64,000 nucleotides of DNA from assembly GCA_040394635.1 (NCBI GenBank), contig JBEBRW010000025.1, forward strand, positions 7,781 through 71,780, in the 5' to 3' direction. Each line of letters opens with the position of its first letter. Position 1 is the first letter of the stretch. The notes beneath the pieces are model-generated. The model saw only the letters and a program-made list of their open reading frames with translations, made no database searches and was not told the DNA's origin. This DNA is from UBA5239 sp040394635. GTDB taxonomy: Bacteria > Verrucomicrobiota > Lentisphaeria > Victivallales > Victivallaceae. Positions 9,328 to 18,099 of this stretch are shown one piece after another. The position numbers were made by a program, and so were the translations under genes.

Positions 9328-9419
9328 TCTGTCCTGCAATATTTGGATAATGCTTTTGCAGTTTTTATCCATTTCCTATTTTCATCCCGGCTGTATATTT
9401 TAGGATAAAGGGAAAAAAT

Positions 9420-10253
9420 ATGCGTACACACAAGATCGATTTCCATGCTCATTGTGATTCCGATGATCCGGCGCTGATCCGGGAGTTTGTCAAGACTTAT
9501 GAGGCGCGGGAAACCATGGCGGCGTTCATTGGCGGCCCGCGCTACGGCACCCGCGACTATACGCCCAACGAAAAAGTCGTGGAAATCTGCCGTCAATACC
9601 CGGATGTCCTGATTCCGTTCGCCAAAATCGACCTCTGGGATACGCCGCCGGACCCGGCGCAGATTCACCGCTACGCGGAAATGGGCGTCAAGGGATTCAA
9701 GTTCATTTACCCGTATTACGAATACGACCATGATTCCTACATGCCGGTGTACGCGGAAGTCGAGAAAACCGGGCTGCCGACGCTGTTCCACACCGGCAAT
9801 TTCCGCCCCAGTGCCGCCGATATCAAATGGCAGCGGCCGGTGCTGCGGAACATGGACCCGCTGACGCTGGACCGGGTGGCGCGCTCTTTTCAACGGATGC
9901 ATATCGTCATGGCGCATCTCGGGACCACATTCTGGCGGGTTCAGGCCGCGGAAATGGTCAAGATGCACGCCAATGTTTACGCGGACCTGGCCGGATGCGG
10001 CAGCTGGCTGGCGATGTCGGCGGAAGAACTGGCCGTGCTTTTCAAACCGTATCTCACGGTGATGGATACCGAAGGAATATTTTTCCGCAAGCTGATTTTC
10101 GGCTCGGATTCGTATGTCATGGTACCCCGGGTCATGCCGGATGCCATGCAGTGTTACGAGCACATCATCCGCCGCCTGGGCCTGCCTGTGGACATCGCCC
10201 GCGGCATCATGGGCGGCACCGCCGCCTCCTGGCTGGGCCTCAAACTCGACTGA
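9420..10253 (+). CDS. Amidohydrolase family metal-dependent hydrolase
   Basis: 277 aa TIM-barrel hydrolase of the amidohydrolase_2 group. The metal ligands are visible in order: DFHAH near the N-terminus, LFHTGN mid-protein, MAHLG, and FGSDSY near the C-terminus. Relatives hydrolyse or decarboxylate aromatic and lactone substrates (ACMSD-like). The ATG at 9420 has a purine-rich AAGGGA upstream. It is a single gene; the region after it starts the LacI operator region. The substrate is unknown. Confidence 0.82.
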   Translation: MRTHKIDFHAHCDSDDPALIREFVKTYEARETMAAFIGGPRYGTRDYTPNEKVVEICRQYPDVLIPFAKIDLWDTPPDPAQIHRYAEMGVKGFKFIYPYYEYDHDSYMPVYAEVEKTGLPTLFHTGNFRPSAADIKWQRPVLRNMDPLTLDRVARSFQRMHIVMAHLGTTFWRVQAAEMVKMHANVYADLAGCGSWLAMSAEELAVLFKPYLTVMDTEGIFFRKLIFGSDSYVMVPRVMPDAMQCYEHIIRRLGLPVDIARGIMGGTAASWLGLKLD

Positions 10254-10285
10254 CTTCAGGGACAGAAAAAGTGTTTGGAAAAATC

Positions 10286-10303
10286 ATGCAAAATAGTTTG
10301 CAT
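10286..10303. promoter_or_regulatory. Operator 1 of the LacI-module promoter
   Basis: The 18-bp sequence ATGCAAAATAGTTTGCAT has perfect 7-bp inverted arms (ATGCAAA/TTTGCAT) around ATAG. It ends 5 nt before the -35 hexamer. The identical 18-mer occurs again 58 bp downstream. Confidence 0.8.
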
Positions 10304-10308
10304 GGGTG

Positions 10309-10337
10309 TTGACAAAATAAAAATCCGGCGTTATAAT
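10309..10337 (+). promoter_or_regulatory. Consensus promoter of the LacI-pseudopilin-beta-helix operon
   Basis: TTGACA (10309-10314), a 17-nt spacer and TATAAT (10332-10337): perfect sigma-70 consensus. The predicted start of transcription (about 10344) falls at the first base of operator 2, giving a ~30-nt leader. Confidence 0.85.
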
Positions 10338-10343
10338 AGTAGC

Positions 10344-10361
10344 ATGCAAAATAGTTTGCAT
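10344..10361. promoter_or_regulatory. Operator 2 of the LacI-module promoter
   Basis: This is an exact second copy of the 18-bp palindrome ATGCAAAATAGTTTGCAT, placed over the predicted transcription start. The regulator bound here would block the promoter. The 58-bp centre-to-centre distance to operator 1 is 5.5 helical turns, so the sites are about half a turn out of phase unless the DNA is bent or twisted. Confidence 0.8.
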
Positions 10362-10373
10362 TGGAATATTTGA

Positions 10374-11396
10374 ATGAAAGAGAGCGTCAAAATCAAGAAA
10401 GTGACTTTGAAGGATGTGGCAGCGGCGGCCGAGCTAGCGGTGCCGACCGTGTCGCAGATTCTGAACGGACGGCGCAATTTCTGTTCGGCCGAGCAGGCCA
10501 CACGGGTGCGGAACCTGGCGCAGGAAATGGGCTACATGCCGAATATCGGGTACAAGATCATGACCGGCCAGCAGACCCGGACGGTGGGGCTGATTTTTTC
10601 GCAGACCCGGACGTACCACGACGAGCACGTCATGAAGCTGGCGATGAACCTGATTACCCGGCTGGAAAAACAGGGCGAGAGCGTATACGCCACGATCATG
10701 GAAGATGACGCGGCGAAGAATTTGCAGAGTGTCCGCGAGCTGGTCAACCGGGGCTGCAGCGCGTTCATTTTTCTGGGGTCGCCGATCGGTTGCGAGGATA
10801 TCCTGCCGGAACTGGACGGACGCGGCATCAATTATGTGAGCGAAAACAACGATTGTTCGAAGCGGGATATTTCGCTGGATATTCCTTATGTTTACGAGCA
10901 ATATATCAGGCATTTACTCGCGCAGGGGGTGACGAAATTCGTCTGCATCATGGCGGAGCCCTTTTTCGCATCGAATTGCCGGCCGGAGCTGAGTATCCTG
11001 CACGAAAAGGGGGTATTGAAAGCGCCGGGGCATTATTTTCACCGCATCGCGCCGATCGAAGGGGTGGATTTCGACTGTTCGGACCTGTATTTCGAGCAGG
11101 GTTATCAGGCGACGAAGAAGCTGCTGGCGGAGACGCCGGAACTGGCCGGATTCATCTATCCGCTGGATTACCTGGCCCTGGGCGGAATCAAGGCGCTGAA
11201 CGAGGCCGGGCGGACCGCCGGCAAAGACGCCTGGGTGTATGGACGGAACAACACCCGCTCGGGGCGCTTCTCGCTGCAGCCGCTCAGCACAGCGGATTTA
11301 TGCATCGACGAGCATGTGTCATGGATGGTCGAGCATTTACACGACCGGATGCCGGTCATAAAGACATTGAGGCCTCAGGTTATTTATAGAAACTAA
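10374..11396 (+). CDS. LacI-family regulator (autoregulated)
   Basis: 340 aa. The N-terminal LacI helix-turn-helix is VTLKDVAAAAELAVPTVSQ followed by ILNGRR, with the hinge segment ending near residue 60. The rest is a periplasmic-binding-protein-like sugar sensor. The gene lies immediately downstream of a consensus promoter flanked by two identical palindromes, so it probably represses its own operon. The pseudopilin gene starts 20 nt downstream and the beta-helix gene follows it. The inducer is unknown; by context it is a sugar or oligosaccharide released by the beta-helix protein. Confidence 0.88.
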   Translation: MKESVKIKKVTLKDVAAAAELAVPTVSQILNGRRNFCSAEQATRVRNLAQEMGYMPNIGYKIMTGQQTRTVGLIFSQTRTYHDEHVMKLAMNLITRLEKQGESVYATIMEDDAAKNLQSVRELVNRGCSAFIFLGSPIGCEDILPELDGRGINYVSENNDCSKRDISLDIPYVYEQYIRHLLAQGVTKFVCIMAEPFFASNCRPELSILHEKGVLKAPGHYFHRIAPIEGVDFDCSDLYFEQGYQATKKLLAETPELAGFIYPLDYLALGGIKALNEAGRTAGKDAWVYGRNNTRSGRFSLQPLSTADLCIDEHVSWMVEHLHDRMPVIKTLRPQVIYRN

Positions 11397-11416
11397 TATC
11401 CAAAGGAGATTGGAAG

Positions 11417-12235
11417 ATGAAACCGAAACGGGAAAAGATTTTCACGCTGATTGAGCTCTTGGTGGTAATAGCGATTATTGCGATACTGGCGGCAATGCTG
11501 CTGCCGGCGCTGAACATGGCCCGGCAGAAAGCTTATACGGCCTCCTGCATCGGCAATCTGAAGCAGATCAGCAGCGATGTTTTCATGTACAGCGGCGAAA
11601 ACGACGATTATGTGCCGGGCAATGACAACATCTCCACCGATTCCGTCGACCAGACCGAGTATATCATCCGGTCGAACAGAGCGGTGAACCTCGGCAAATC
11701 GGCCAACGGCGGGAAGCGGGCGACCGGGACGATTCCGGCAGCTCAGATGGATGAGGGAATCAAATATCTCTATTGTTCAAGCGCAATCAAGGGGCCGCGG
11801 ATGGATGCGGCGAATTACAACGGTTTCGGCTACCGGGGTACCAATACGGCAAACCGCAAGAGCAGTTATTTGTATCTGCCCGGTTATACCAAGGAGCAAT
11901 ATTTGGTGAATTACGTCAATGCCACCGCCAGGGCGGCCCGGCCTTACCTGACTCAGTTGAATACCGCTTACGGCGGCAGCGGCAAACTGGCGCACCGGGC
12001 CATGATGGGCGCGCCGCTGACCGCGTGTGCATTCGATGCGGGCAAAGCGCCGCCGGTGTTGAACGGACACCAGACCGGCGAAGTCAGCAATGTGCCGATT
12101 TTCAAGCCGGATGGTTCGGTAAGTATCTTCAGTTTCAGAAATTCGGATATCGTGCCGAACGGGCTGAATATCGGGGCCGCGGGCCAGAACCTGGTCCGGA
12201 CGGCAATGATTTACAATGCATGTATAGAACGTTAA
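11417..12235 (+). CDS. Type II-secretion-type pseudopilin (module 1)
   Basis: 272 aa. A short basic head (KPKREKI) is followed by the class III signal and membrane helix FTLIELLVVIAI, with Glu at +5. The residue before the F is Ile, not the Gly normally required by prepilin peptidase. The C-terminal domain is of the DUF1559/H-X9-DG pseudopilin type, but here His and DG are 13 residues apart (GHQTGEV to KPDGS). It starts 20 nt after the LacI gene and ends 13 nt before the beta-helix gene. Other pseudopilins sit in type II secretion or pilus tips; the link to one exported glycan-active protein suggests an accessory role in display or delivery (inference). Confidence 0.85.
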   Translation: MKPKREKIFTLIELLVVIAIIAILAAMLLPALNMARQKAYTASCIGNLKQISSDVFMYSGENDDYVPGNDNISTDSVDQTEYIIRSNRAVNLGKSANGGKRATGTIPAAQMDEGIKYLYCSSAIKGPRMDAANYNGFGYRGTNTANRKSSYLYLPGYTKEQYLVNYVNATARAARPYLTQLNTAYGGSGKLAHRAMMGAPLTACAFDAGKAPPVLNGHQTGEVSNVPIFKPDGSVSIFSFRNSDIVPNGLNIGAAGQNLVRTAMIYNACIER

Positions 12236-12248
12236 AGAAAAGGATTGA

Positions 12249-14147
12249 ATGATGAAGTTAAGATTGTTGGTTTTTTCGGCGGTATTACTGTGTATGGTAC
12301 AGGCGGATGAGGTGGTGAAGGTCAGCCAGTTCAACCCGTCGAAAAGCGATGCGACAAAAGCGGTGCAGGCGGCGATCGATTCCGGCGCGAAGAAGGTGAT
12401 TTTCGACAATCCCGGTTATGAATATCTGGTGGAGCCGATTTTCCTGCGCAGCAATCAGGAAGTGGTCATTGCCGACGGCGTGGTGGTGCGGGCCATGCCG
12501 GACAAGTATTATGGGGTGAACGACTCGCTGTTTACGCTGCGGAGCGTTGACAATGTCGTGATCAGCGGCGAGGGGACCGCCCGGCTGGTCATGAACAAAC
12601 GCGATTATCAGGATATGACGCGGTACAAGCGCTCCGAGTGGCGGCATGCGATCTCAATTTTGAGCAGCCGCAAGATCACGGTGAAGAATCTGCAGGTCAC
12701 CGGTTCCGGGGGCGACGGCGTCTATATCGGAGTCGACAGCAAAAACGCCGAGCGGCCGGAGGGATGCCGCGATATCGTGCTGGAGAATCTGGACGTGGCG
12801 GATCATCACCGGTTGGCGATTGCGATTATCTCAGGGGAAGATGTCCTTATCCGCAATTGTAAATTCCTGAGCACGGAGGGGACCCCGCCGGGCTGCGGAA
12901 TCGACCTGGAACCGAACAAACGCCACGGCGAACGGATCATCAACTGCGTGATCGAGGACTGCGAGTTCAACGGTAACTCCTCGGCGGGAATCATCGCTTA
13001 TATCGGTGCGTTGGAGTACCCGGTGAGTGTTACGTTCCGGAACTGCCGGATCGCCGATAACCGGCTCGGAATTCACATGAATGCCGATTGTGTGGAAGAT
13101 AAACCGCAGCAGGGGATTATCACGTTTGAGAAATGCGTGGTTACGGGAAGCCTCGACAGCTCCTTCATCATCCGGAACCAGCGCGCCGGGGGGCTCGAAA
13201 TGAAGTTCAAAGACTGCATCATCGAAAATACCAAAAGCACGGGCGCGCCGATCCTGCTGTATACCGAGCATCCGCAGGATTTCGCCAACGTCGAGTTCGA
13301 TAACCTGCTGATCAAGCAGGATTTGAGGGTGCCGGTAATCGCTTTCACCTCTTTGCTGGGGGCCGGGATCGGTTCTGTGAAGGGGTCCGTCACGGTACAG
13401 GACAAGTCCGGCAAAACCCGGAAATTCGACCTTGCGGGATTGTCAAAAACCTATAAGGCCAATCCGGAGCTGCAGAATTTCAAAACGGCCCAGCTGAATA
13501 CTCAGGCGCTCAAACCGGCCGGGAAAAAAGTTTCCGCGGAAAATCCGTTTCAATTGCGCGGCATCAATCAATTTCTCCAATACGGCGAAGCGGGCAAGAC
13601 GATTGACGTCAAGTTCAATACCGTGTGGAACCATCGCCCGAAAGAAGCGATAGCGATGCCGGTGACGGTGTCCGATTCGCTCAATGTCCCGATCGGCGAA
13701 TTCAAGGTGGACCGTGGCGATTTTGCCTACCGCTTCACGCCGCCGTATGACGGGGTATTCAAGTTCGAAATCGATACGCAGGGGCGTTCGGTGATCATTT
13801 CGAGCAACGCTCCGGGACAGGGTTTCGGCGCGGCGAAAATCCGGATGATTCACAGCCACGGTTCGTTCTATTTCAATGTGCCCGCGGAGCTGGACAAAAT
13901 CTCGGTGGAGACTTTCGCCGACATCAACGAACCGGCGGAATTCCAGCTCATCGATCCGAGCGGCAAGGTCCGGGCTTCGACGCCCTACGAGGCCGGGGTC
14001 AAAGTGTTGACGGTACAGCGGCGGCCCACGGCGAAACCGGAGCTGTGGCAACTGAAGATCGTCAAGGCGCAGGAGGACCACGGTTTCCGGCTGGGCGCTC
14101 CGCTGCAGCCGATCGTCTACAGCAGCCCCGACAACCGGATGCAATAA
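12249..14147 (+). CDS. Secreted right-handed parallel beta-helix protein (polysaccharide lyase/hydrolase-like)
   Basis: 632 aa with a signal peptide (about 20 residues, ending near VQADE). Residues ~30-400 hold repeated short strands such as ITVKNLQVTG, IVLENLDVAD, VLIRNCKF and VTFRNCRIADN, the pattern of pectate-lyase and polygalacturonase beta-helices. The C-terminal ~200 residues look like beta-sandwich domains that may bind carbohydrate. Two ATG codons are adjacent; the second (12252) fits better with the upstream AGGA. Last gene of the LacI-pseudopilin operon, followed by a strong terminator. No catalytic residues can be assigned from sequence alone. Confidence 0.78.
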   Translation: MMKLRLLVFSAVLLCMVQADEVVKVSQFNPSKSDATKAVQAAIDSGAKKVIFDNPGYEYLVEPIFLRSNQEVVIADGVVVRAMPDKYYGVNDSLFTLRSVDNVVISGEGTARLVMNKRDYQDMTRYKRSEWRHAISILSSRKITVKNLQVTGSGGDGVYIGVDSKNAERPEGCRDIVLENLDVADHHRLAIAIISGEDVLIRNCKFLSTEGTPPGCGIDLEPNKRHGERIINCVIEDCEFNGNSSAGIIAYIGALEYPVSVTFRNCRIADNRLGIHMNADCVEDKPQQGIITFEKCVVTGSLDSSFIIRNQRAGGLEMKFKDCIIENTKSTGAPILLYTEHPQDFANVEFDNLLIKQDLRVPVIAFTSLLGAGIGSVKGSVTVQDKSGKTRKFDLAGLSKTYKANPELQNFKTAQLNTQALKPAGKKVSAENPFQLRGINQFLQYGEAGKTIDVKFNTVWNHRPKEAIAMPVTVSDSLNVPIGEFKVDRGDFAYRFTPPYDGVFKFEIDTQGRSVIISSNAPGQGFGAAKIRMIHSHGSFYFNVPAELDKISVETFADINEPAEFQLIDPSGKVRASTPYEAGVKVLTVQRRPTAKPELWQLKIVKAQEDHGFRLGAPLQPIVYSSPDNRMQ

Positions 14148-14155
14148 AGAATACA

Positions 14156-14191
14156 AAAAAATGGCGGCCAAGTTCGGCCGCCATTTTTTTT
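14156..14191. terminator. Bidirectional intrinsic terminator
   Basis: ATGGCGGCC (14161-14169), loop AAGTTC and GGCCGCCAT (14176-14184) form a 9-bp GC-rich stem. It is flanked by an A run on the left and eight T on the right, so it can stop transcription from both the beta-helix operon (+) and the catalase gene (-). Confidence 0.9.
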
Positions 14192-14203
14192 CGTGATTAA
14201 AGA

Positions 14204-15724
14204 TTATTCCATGTCTTTGGCGGTGGCGGCTACGCGTTCTTCCTGCGTCATGGCGGCCAGCTTTTTGACTTTGTCCACGTCCAGCTTCAGCGCCTGTGCG
14301 AGGCGGGCGCCGAGGTCGGCATCGGCCTTGCAGAAGAGCGCGATCTGACGGTACTGGACGCGCTTGAGCGCATGGCAGATGTGGCCGGTGATGTTCGAAA
14401 TCAGGTTTGCTTTCGCCTGGTCGTCCATCACGCGGCGGTAGAGCTCGCCGGCCTGTTCGAAGTCGATGTCTTCGAGCACAACTTCATGACGGTCGAGCAC
14501 GGCCTTGATTTCCACCGCGGGCGGGGCGAAGGCGGCGTCCGGGGCAGGGGTGCCCATGGAGTTCGGCCAATAGTTGGGGCCGCTGCCGCCGTTGCCGTTC
14601 ACGGCCATCTGGCCGTCGCGCTGATAATGGTGCATCGGGCACTTCGGGGCGTTTACCGGGATCTGCTGGAAGTTGCTGCCGAGGCGCCAGCGCTGGGTGT
14701 CGCCGTAGGACATGATACGGCCCTGCAGGAGCTTGTCCGGCGAGGGGCCGATGCCCCGGACGAAATTGCTGGGGCAGAAGGCGGCCTGTTCCACATCGGC
14801 GAAGTAATTTTCGGGGTTGCGGTTCAGTACCATTTTGCCGAGCCGGATCAGCGGGTATTCGCTGTGGTACCAGACCTTGGTCACGTCGAACGGGTTGAAA
14901 CGGAATTTCTTCGCCTGTTCCTGCGTCATGATCTGCACGTAAACGGTCCAGCTCGGGTAATTGCCCTTGGCGATTTCGTCGAAAAGGTCCTGGGTGCAGC
15001 AGTCGGGGCTCGAACCGGCGAGTTCTTCGGCTTCCTTGCCGGTGAGGGTTTTGAAGCCGAGGTCGGTTTTGAAATGGTATTTGATCCAGACGTATTCTTT
15101 TTTGTCATTGTACCACATGTAGGTGTGGCTGGAGTGCCCATCCATTTCGCGGTAGGACTTCGGGGTGCCGCGGTCGGAAAAGAGGATCATGACCTGGTGA
15201 ATCGATTCCGGGGTCAGCGAGAGGAAATCCCAGAACATGGTGGCGTCTTTCAGGTTGTTGTGCGGATGGCGCTTCTGGGTGTGGACGAAGTCGGGGAACT
15301 TCATGGCGTCGCGGATGAAAAACACCGGGGTATTGTTCCCCACCATGTCGTAATTGCCTTCTTCGGTGTAGAATTTGACGGCGAAGCCGCGCGGGTCGCG
15401 GGCGGTGTCGGCCGAGCCGCGCTCGCCGCCGACGGTGGAGAAGCGGACGAAGAGATCCGTTTTCTTGCCGACTTTGTTGAAGAGATTGGCGCAGGTGTAT
15501 TGGGTCAGGTCATCGGTCACTTCGAAATAACCGAAGGCTCCGGCGCCCTTGGCGTGGACCACGCGCTCCGGGATGCGCTCGCGCCCGAAATGAGCGATTT
15601 TTTCCATGAATTGAGTGTCGACCAGCGAGGTGTAACCGTTCTCCCGCATTCCCATGGTCAAAGACGCCAGATCATTGTCGACCGGGGCTCCCCCCGCGTT
15701 GGTCATTACCTTCTTTTCATCCAT
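14204..15724 (-). CDS. katA: Catalase (clade 3, small-subunit heme type)
   Basis: 506 aa. It breaks down hydrogen peroxide with heme. The distal His is in RVVHAKGAGAFGYFEV, the essential Asn in MVGNNTPVFFIRD, and the proximal heme Tyr in SYGDTQRWRLGSNF. The length and motifs are typical of clade 3 monofunctional catalases. The promoter at 15781-15808 shares a 14-base sequence with the peroxiredoxin promoter 6 kb away. A complete catalase is notable in a glycan-fermenting genome and implies exposure to oxygen. Confidence 0.95.
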   Translation of the reverse strand: MDEKKVMTNAGGAPVDNDLASLTMGMRENGYTSLVDTQFMEKIAHFGRERIPERVVHAKGAGAFGYFEVTDDLTQYTCANLFNKVGKKTDLFVRFSTVGGERGSADTARDPRGFAVKFYTEEGNYDMVGNNTPVFFIRDAMKFPDFVHTQKRHPHNNLKDATMFWDFLSLTPESIHQVMILFSDRGTPKSYREMDGHSSHTYMWYNDKKEYVWIKYHFKTDLGFKTLTGKEAEELAGSSPDCCTQDLFDEIAKGNYPSWTVYVQIMTQEQAKKFRFNPFDVTKVWYHSEYPLIRLGKMVLNRNPENYFADVEQAAFCPSNFVRGIGPSPDKLLQGRIMSYGDTQRWRLGSNFQQIPVNAPKCPMHHYQRDGQMAVNGNGGSGPNYWPNSMGTPAPDAAFAPPAVEIKAVLDRHEVVLEDIDFEQAGELYRRVMDDQAKANLISNITGHICHALKRVQYRQIALFCKADADLGARLAQALKLDVDKVKKLAAMTQEERVAATAKDME

Positions 15725-15780
15725 AAGGGCTCCCTCCTTTTAGGGTGTCGTGTGCAAGGTTCCATAACGCAATGACAACT

Positions 15781-15816
15781 AATATAGCCCTTTAATTAGC
15801 CATGTCAAATTAAAAA
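15781..15816 (-). promoter_or_regulatory. katA promoter with inverted repeat
   Basis: On the minus strand TTGACA (15803-15808), a 16-nt spacer and TATATT (15781-15786). An inverted repeat TTTAATT/AATTAAA (15791-15797 and 15808-15814, 10-nt centre) overlaps the -35. The 14-mer TTTTTAATTTGACA (15803-15816) is identical in the peroxiredoxin promoter. Confidence 0.7.
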
Positions 15817-18095
15817 TGAATTTCAGGCGGAGCCAGCAGTCCGCCGGGGGCCCGGTAGCCTTCCAGCTGGTTGGCCAGCGTGTTATGGATTCTTATGGTC
15901 AGGACATGTTTCCCGGAGAGGCCGCCGAGCTCAAAACGGTAGGGCGGCCAGATTTGTTTGCCGAGGGGCTTGCCGTCCAGATAAACCTCGCAGATCCCGG
16001 CGACTTCCGGCAGTACCAGTGCGGCATCGGGGTAAGTACCGTCTAACTCGAGCTCATAATCCACTGTGCCGGAGTAAAATGGCGCGCCCTGTTCCGCCCA
16101 TGAGGCGGCTTTCAGGATATTCCGGCGGCGTTTGAGGGTGATCTTTTCCGATTGGGGCTCGTAAATATCGAGATTGTAAATCTGATAAGCCAGTTGAGCA
16201 TAATCGCCGGTGGTTTCCAGCTCGACATCGAAGTCGCCGCACAGGTAGAGCGGCTCGGAATAGCTGACCGGCGAGGAGAGCTCGATATGGTCGCTGTTTA
16301 CCGGGTAACGGCGGTACTCGTCGTCGAAAATTTTCACGGGTTCGCCGCCGTCGAAAAATCCGGGCGGGGCCAGCAACGCCAAACCGATATTTTCCGGGTT
16401 TTCCCAGCGGATATTCTGGCGGAACGGAACGATATTCGGGGTCCCCCAGCGCACCGGCAGTTCAGCCGGCAGTTGAACGATCTGCCGCTGCGGCGCGGGC
16501 GAGCGGTATTCCTGCCACGGGCCGCCGATGACGGCGATCTCGCCGGGGTACAGCTCGAGTTCGTGGGTTTGACCCAGAAACGACAGTTTGCCGCTAAGCA
16601 GCGTATCGCTCCAGATGTTCGCCACCAGCAGAAATTCGGTGCCGTCCGGCAAACGGCGGTGCATGGCCGCGAGCTCGCCGCCGTCGAAGGCGAAAACCGG
16701 GTCCGGTATGGCGGACTCCCGATCGGTGATCACGTAGCTGATGCCGGTGCGGTTCAGGCGGTCGCAGAGTTCGAAGAATTGGCGGTTCGATTGCTGCCCG
16801 GCCCACAGCTCGGGCGTCGGGTCGGCCAGCGTGGTTTCCGCGACATATTCGCCTTGCGTGGCGATGAAACAGTATTTCGCCAGGAAATCGTTGAATTCAC
16901 GGACGCCGTGGCGCAGGCTGCCGCGCAGGAACTCCGGCGGCGCGAAATATTTGGTAGTGCCGAACAGCCGGTGGTGTACCGCGTGCGGCACGAAGAGATT
17001 GACGCCCTGAATAATCTGCCAGGCGGCGATCCGGCGCAAATCCTGCGGCGTAGCGCCCCAGTTGGTGGCGGCGAAAGCCTCGCACATGACGCGCTCCTGG
17101 CCGTTTGAAAATGCCGCGCTGGCGGCGTATTTGGCACGCAGGTCGAACATGCTGACGTTGAACTGCGAATTCGTATAGCGTTCCATGTCGCCGCCGCGGG
17201 TCACTTGCGGGATGAAATAGCGTTTGTCGAAGTGAGTGCCGCCGTCCAGTGCAAACAGTTCGTGGTCGGTGCCCGGATAATCGCAGTGACGGAGCAGCTC
17301 GAGCGGGTGCCCCTCGGTGAAGATGGAGCTGCGCGGGCACTCGGAGCGGCTGAACGGCCCGGTGTCGGAGGTATGGAACATGTATTTGAGGCCGTGCTTG
17401 CGGCACCAGGCGAAATTGTTGCGGAACCAGTTCTGATAAAGCTCGCCCGCGAGGTGCCAGTAATCCGCCGCCGCCGTAACGGCTTTTTCGTCGAGAATAT
17501 CGTCGATATGCGGTTGGATGTCATAGCCGTATTTTTCGGTGAAAATCGCGGCGAAATTGCGCGACCACGGGAAGTATTTCTGTTCGCCCATGTGCTGACG
17601 GACAAAGTGGTTGTAACGGCGGTTGTCGGCGTCCGAGAAAAATCCGCGGATGCCGTGGCCGAAATACTGACCGAGGCGCTTGCGGTACTCTTCATAAACG
17701 AATTTGATGAACAGTTCCGAGCTCTCCGGTTCCTCGAACGCGGGGAAGCCCCAGTCCGCCTCCACCACGCCTTGCCCCTTGACCAGATAAAGCTGCTTGA
17801 GATCGGGGTTCACGGCCTCGATCCGGCCAGCGGCGTCACCGGGCGGGAAGTCGAATCCGTCGTTGATCCAGAGTTCCAGTTCGAGCTCCCGCGCCGCACG
17901 GACGAATTGCTCCGTCACCTCGAACCAGAGGTCGGAGAGGTATTGCTCCTGCGTAAATCCGGTGGGTGGTTTGTTGAAGAGGATGCAGCCGCCGTAACCG
18001 GCGTCTTTCAGTTGCTGCATGGCCTGCGCGGCGTCGCCGGTGTCGGTGGTGTTCAGAAAGTAAAACGGGGTCGGGCGGAATTGATTGATATTCAT
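15810..18095 (-). CDS. Putative cytoplasmic glycoside hydrolase, GH106-like
   Basis: 761 aa, no signal peptide. The N-terminal ~550 residues look like a (beta/alpha)8 barrel with the early motif GYGGCILFNKPPTGF, a helix AARELELELWINDGFDFPPG and GIRGFFSDAD. The C-terminal ~150 residues form a galactose-binding-like domain ending in TIRIHNTLANQLEGY. This order resembles GH106 alpha-L-rhamnosidases, but I cannot confirm the family. I chose the ATG at 18095 because the frame further upstream overlaps the LacI gene. It lies 4 nt after that gene's stop, so the LacI protein is its likely regulator. Its stop sits at the edge of the katA promoter. Confidence 0.7.
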   Translation of the reverse strand: MNINQFRPTPFYFLNTTDTGDAAQAMQQLKDAGYGGCILFNKPPTGFTQEQYLSDLWFEVTEQFVRAARELELELWINDGFDFPPGDAAGRIEAVNPDLKQLYLVKGQGVVEADWGFPAFEEPESSELFIKFVYEEYRKRLGQYFGHGIRGFFSDADNRRYNHFVRQHMGEQKYFPWSRNFAAIFTEKYGYDIQPHIDDILDEKAVTAAADYWHLAGELYQNWFRNNFAWCRKHGLKYMFHTSDTGPFSRSECPRSSIFTEGHPLELLRHCDYPGTDHELFALDGGTHFDKRYFIPQVTRGGDMERYTNSQFNVSMFDLRAKYAASAAFSNGQERVMCEAFAATNWGATPQDLRRIAAWQIIQGVNLFVPHAVHHRLFGTTKYFAPPEFLRGSLRHGVREFNDFLAKYCFIATQGEYVAETTLADPTPELWAGQQSNRQFFELCDRLNRTGISYVITDRESAIPDPVFAFDGGELAAMHRRLPDGTEFLLVANIWSDTLLSGKLSFLGQTHELELYPGEIAVIGGPWQEYRSPAPQRQIVQLPAELPVRWGTPNIVPFRQNIRWENPENIGLALLAPPGFFDGGEPVKIFDDEYRRYPVNSDHIELSSPVSYSEPLYLCGDFDVELETTGDYAQLAYQIYNLDIYEPQSEKITLKRRRNILKAASWAEQGAPFYSGTVDYELELDGTYPDAALVLPEVAGICEVYLDGKPLGKQIWPPYRFELGGLSGKHVLTIRIHNTLANQLEGYRAPGGLLAPPEIHF

Positions 18096-18099
18096 GCTA

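Noticed and set aside
14372..15775. 467-aa plus-strand ORF across katA
   Set aside because: Antisense shadow of catalase with repetitive Val/Gly/His content.
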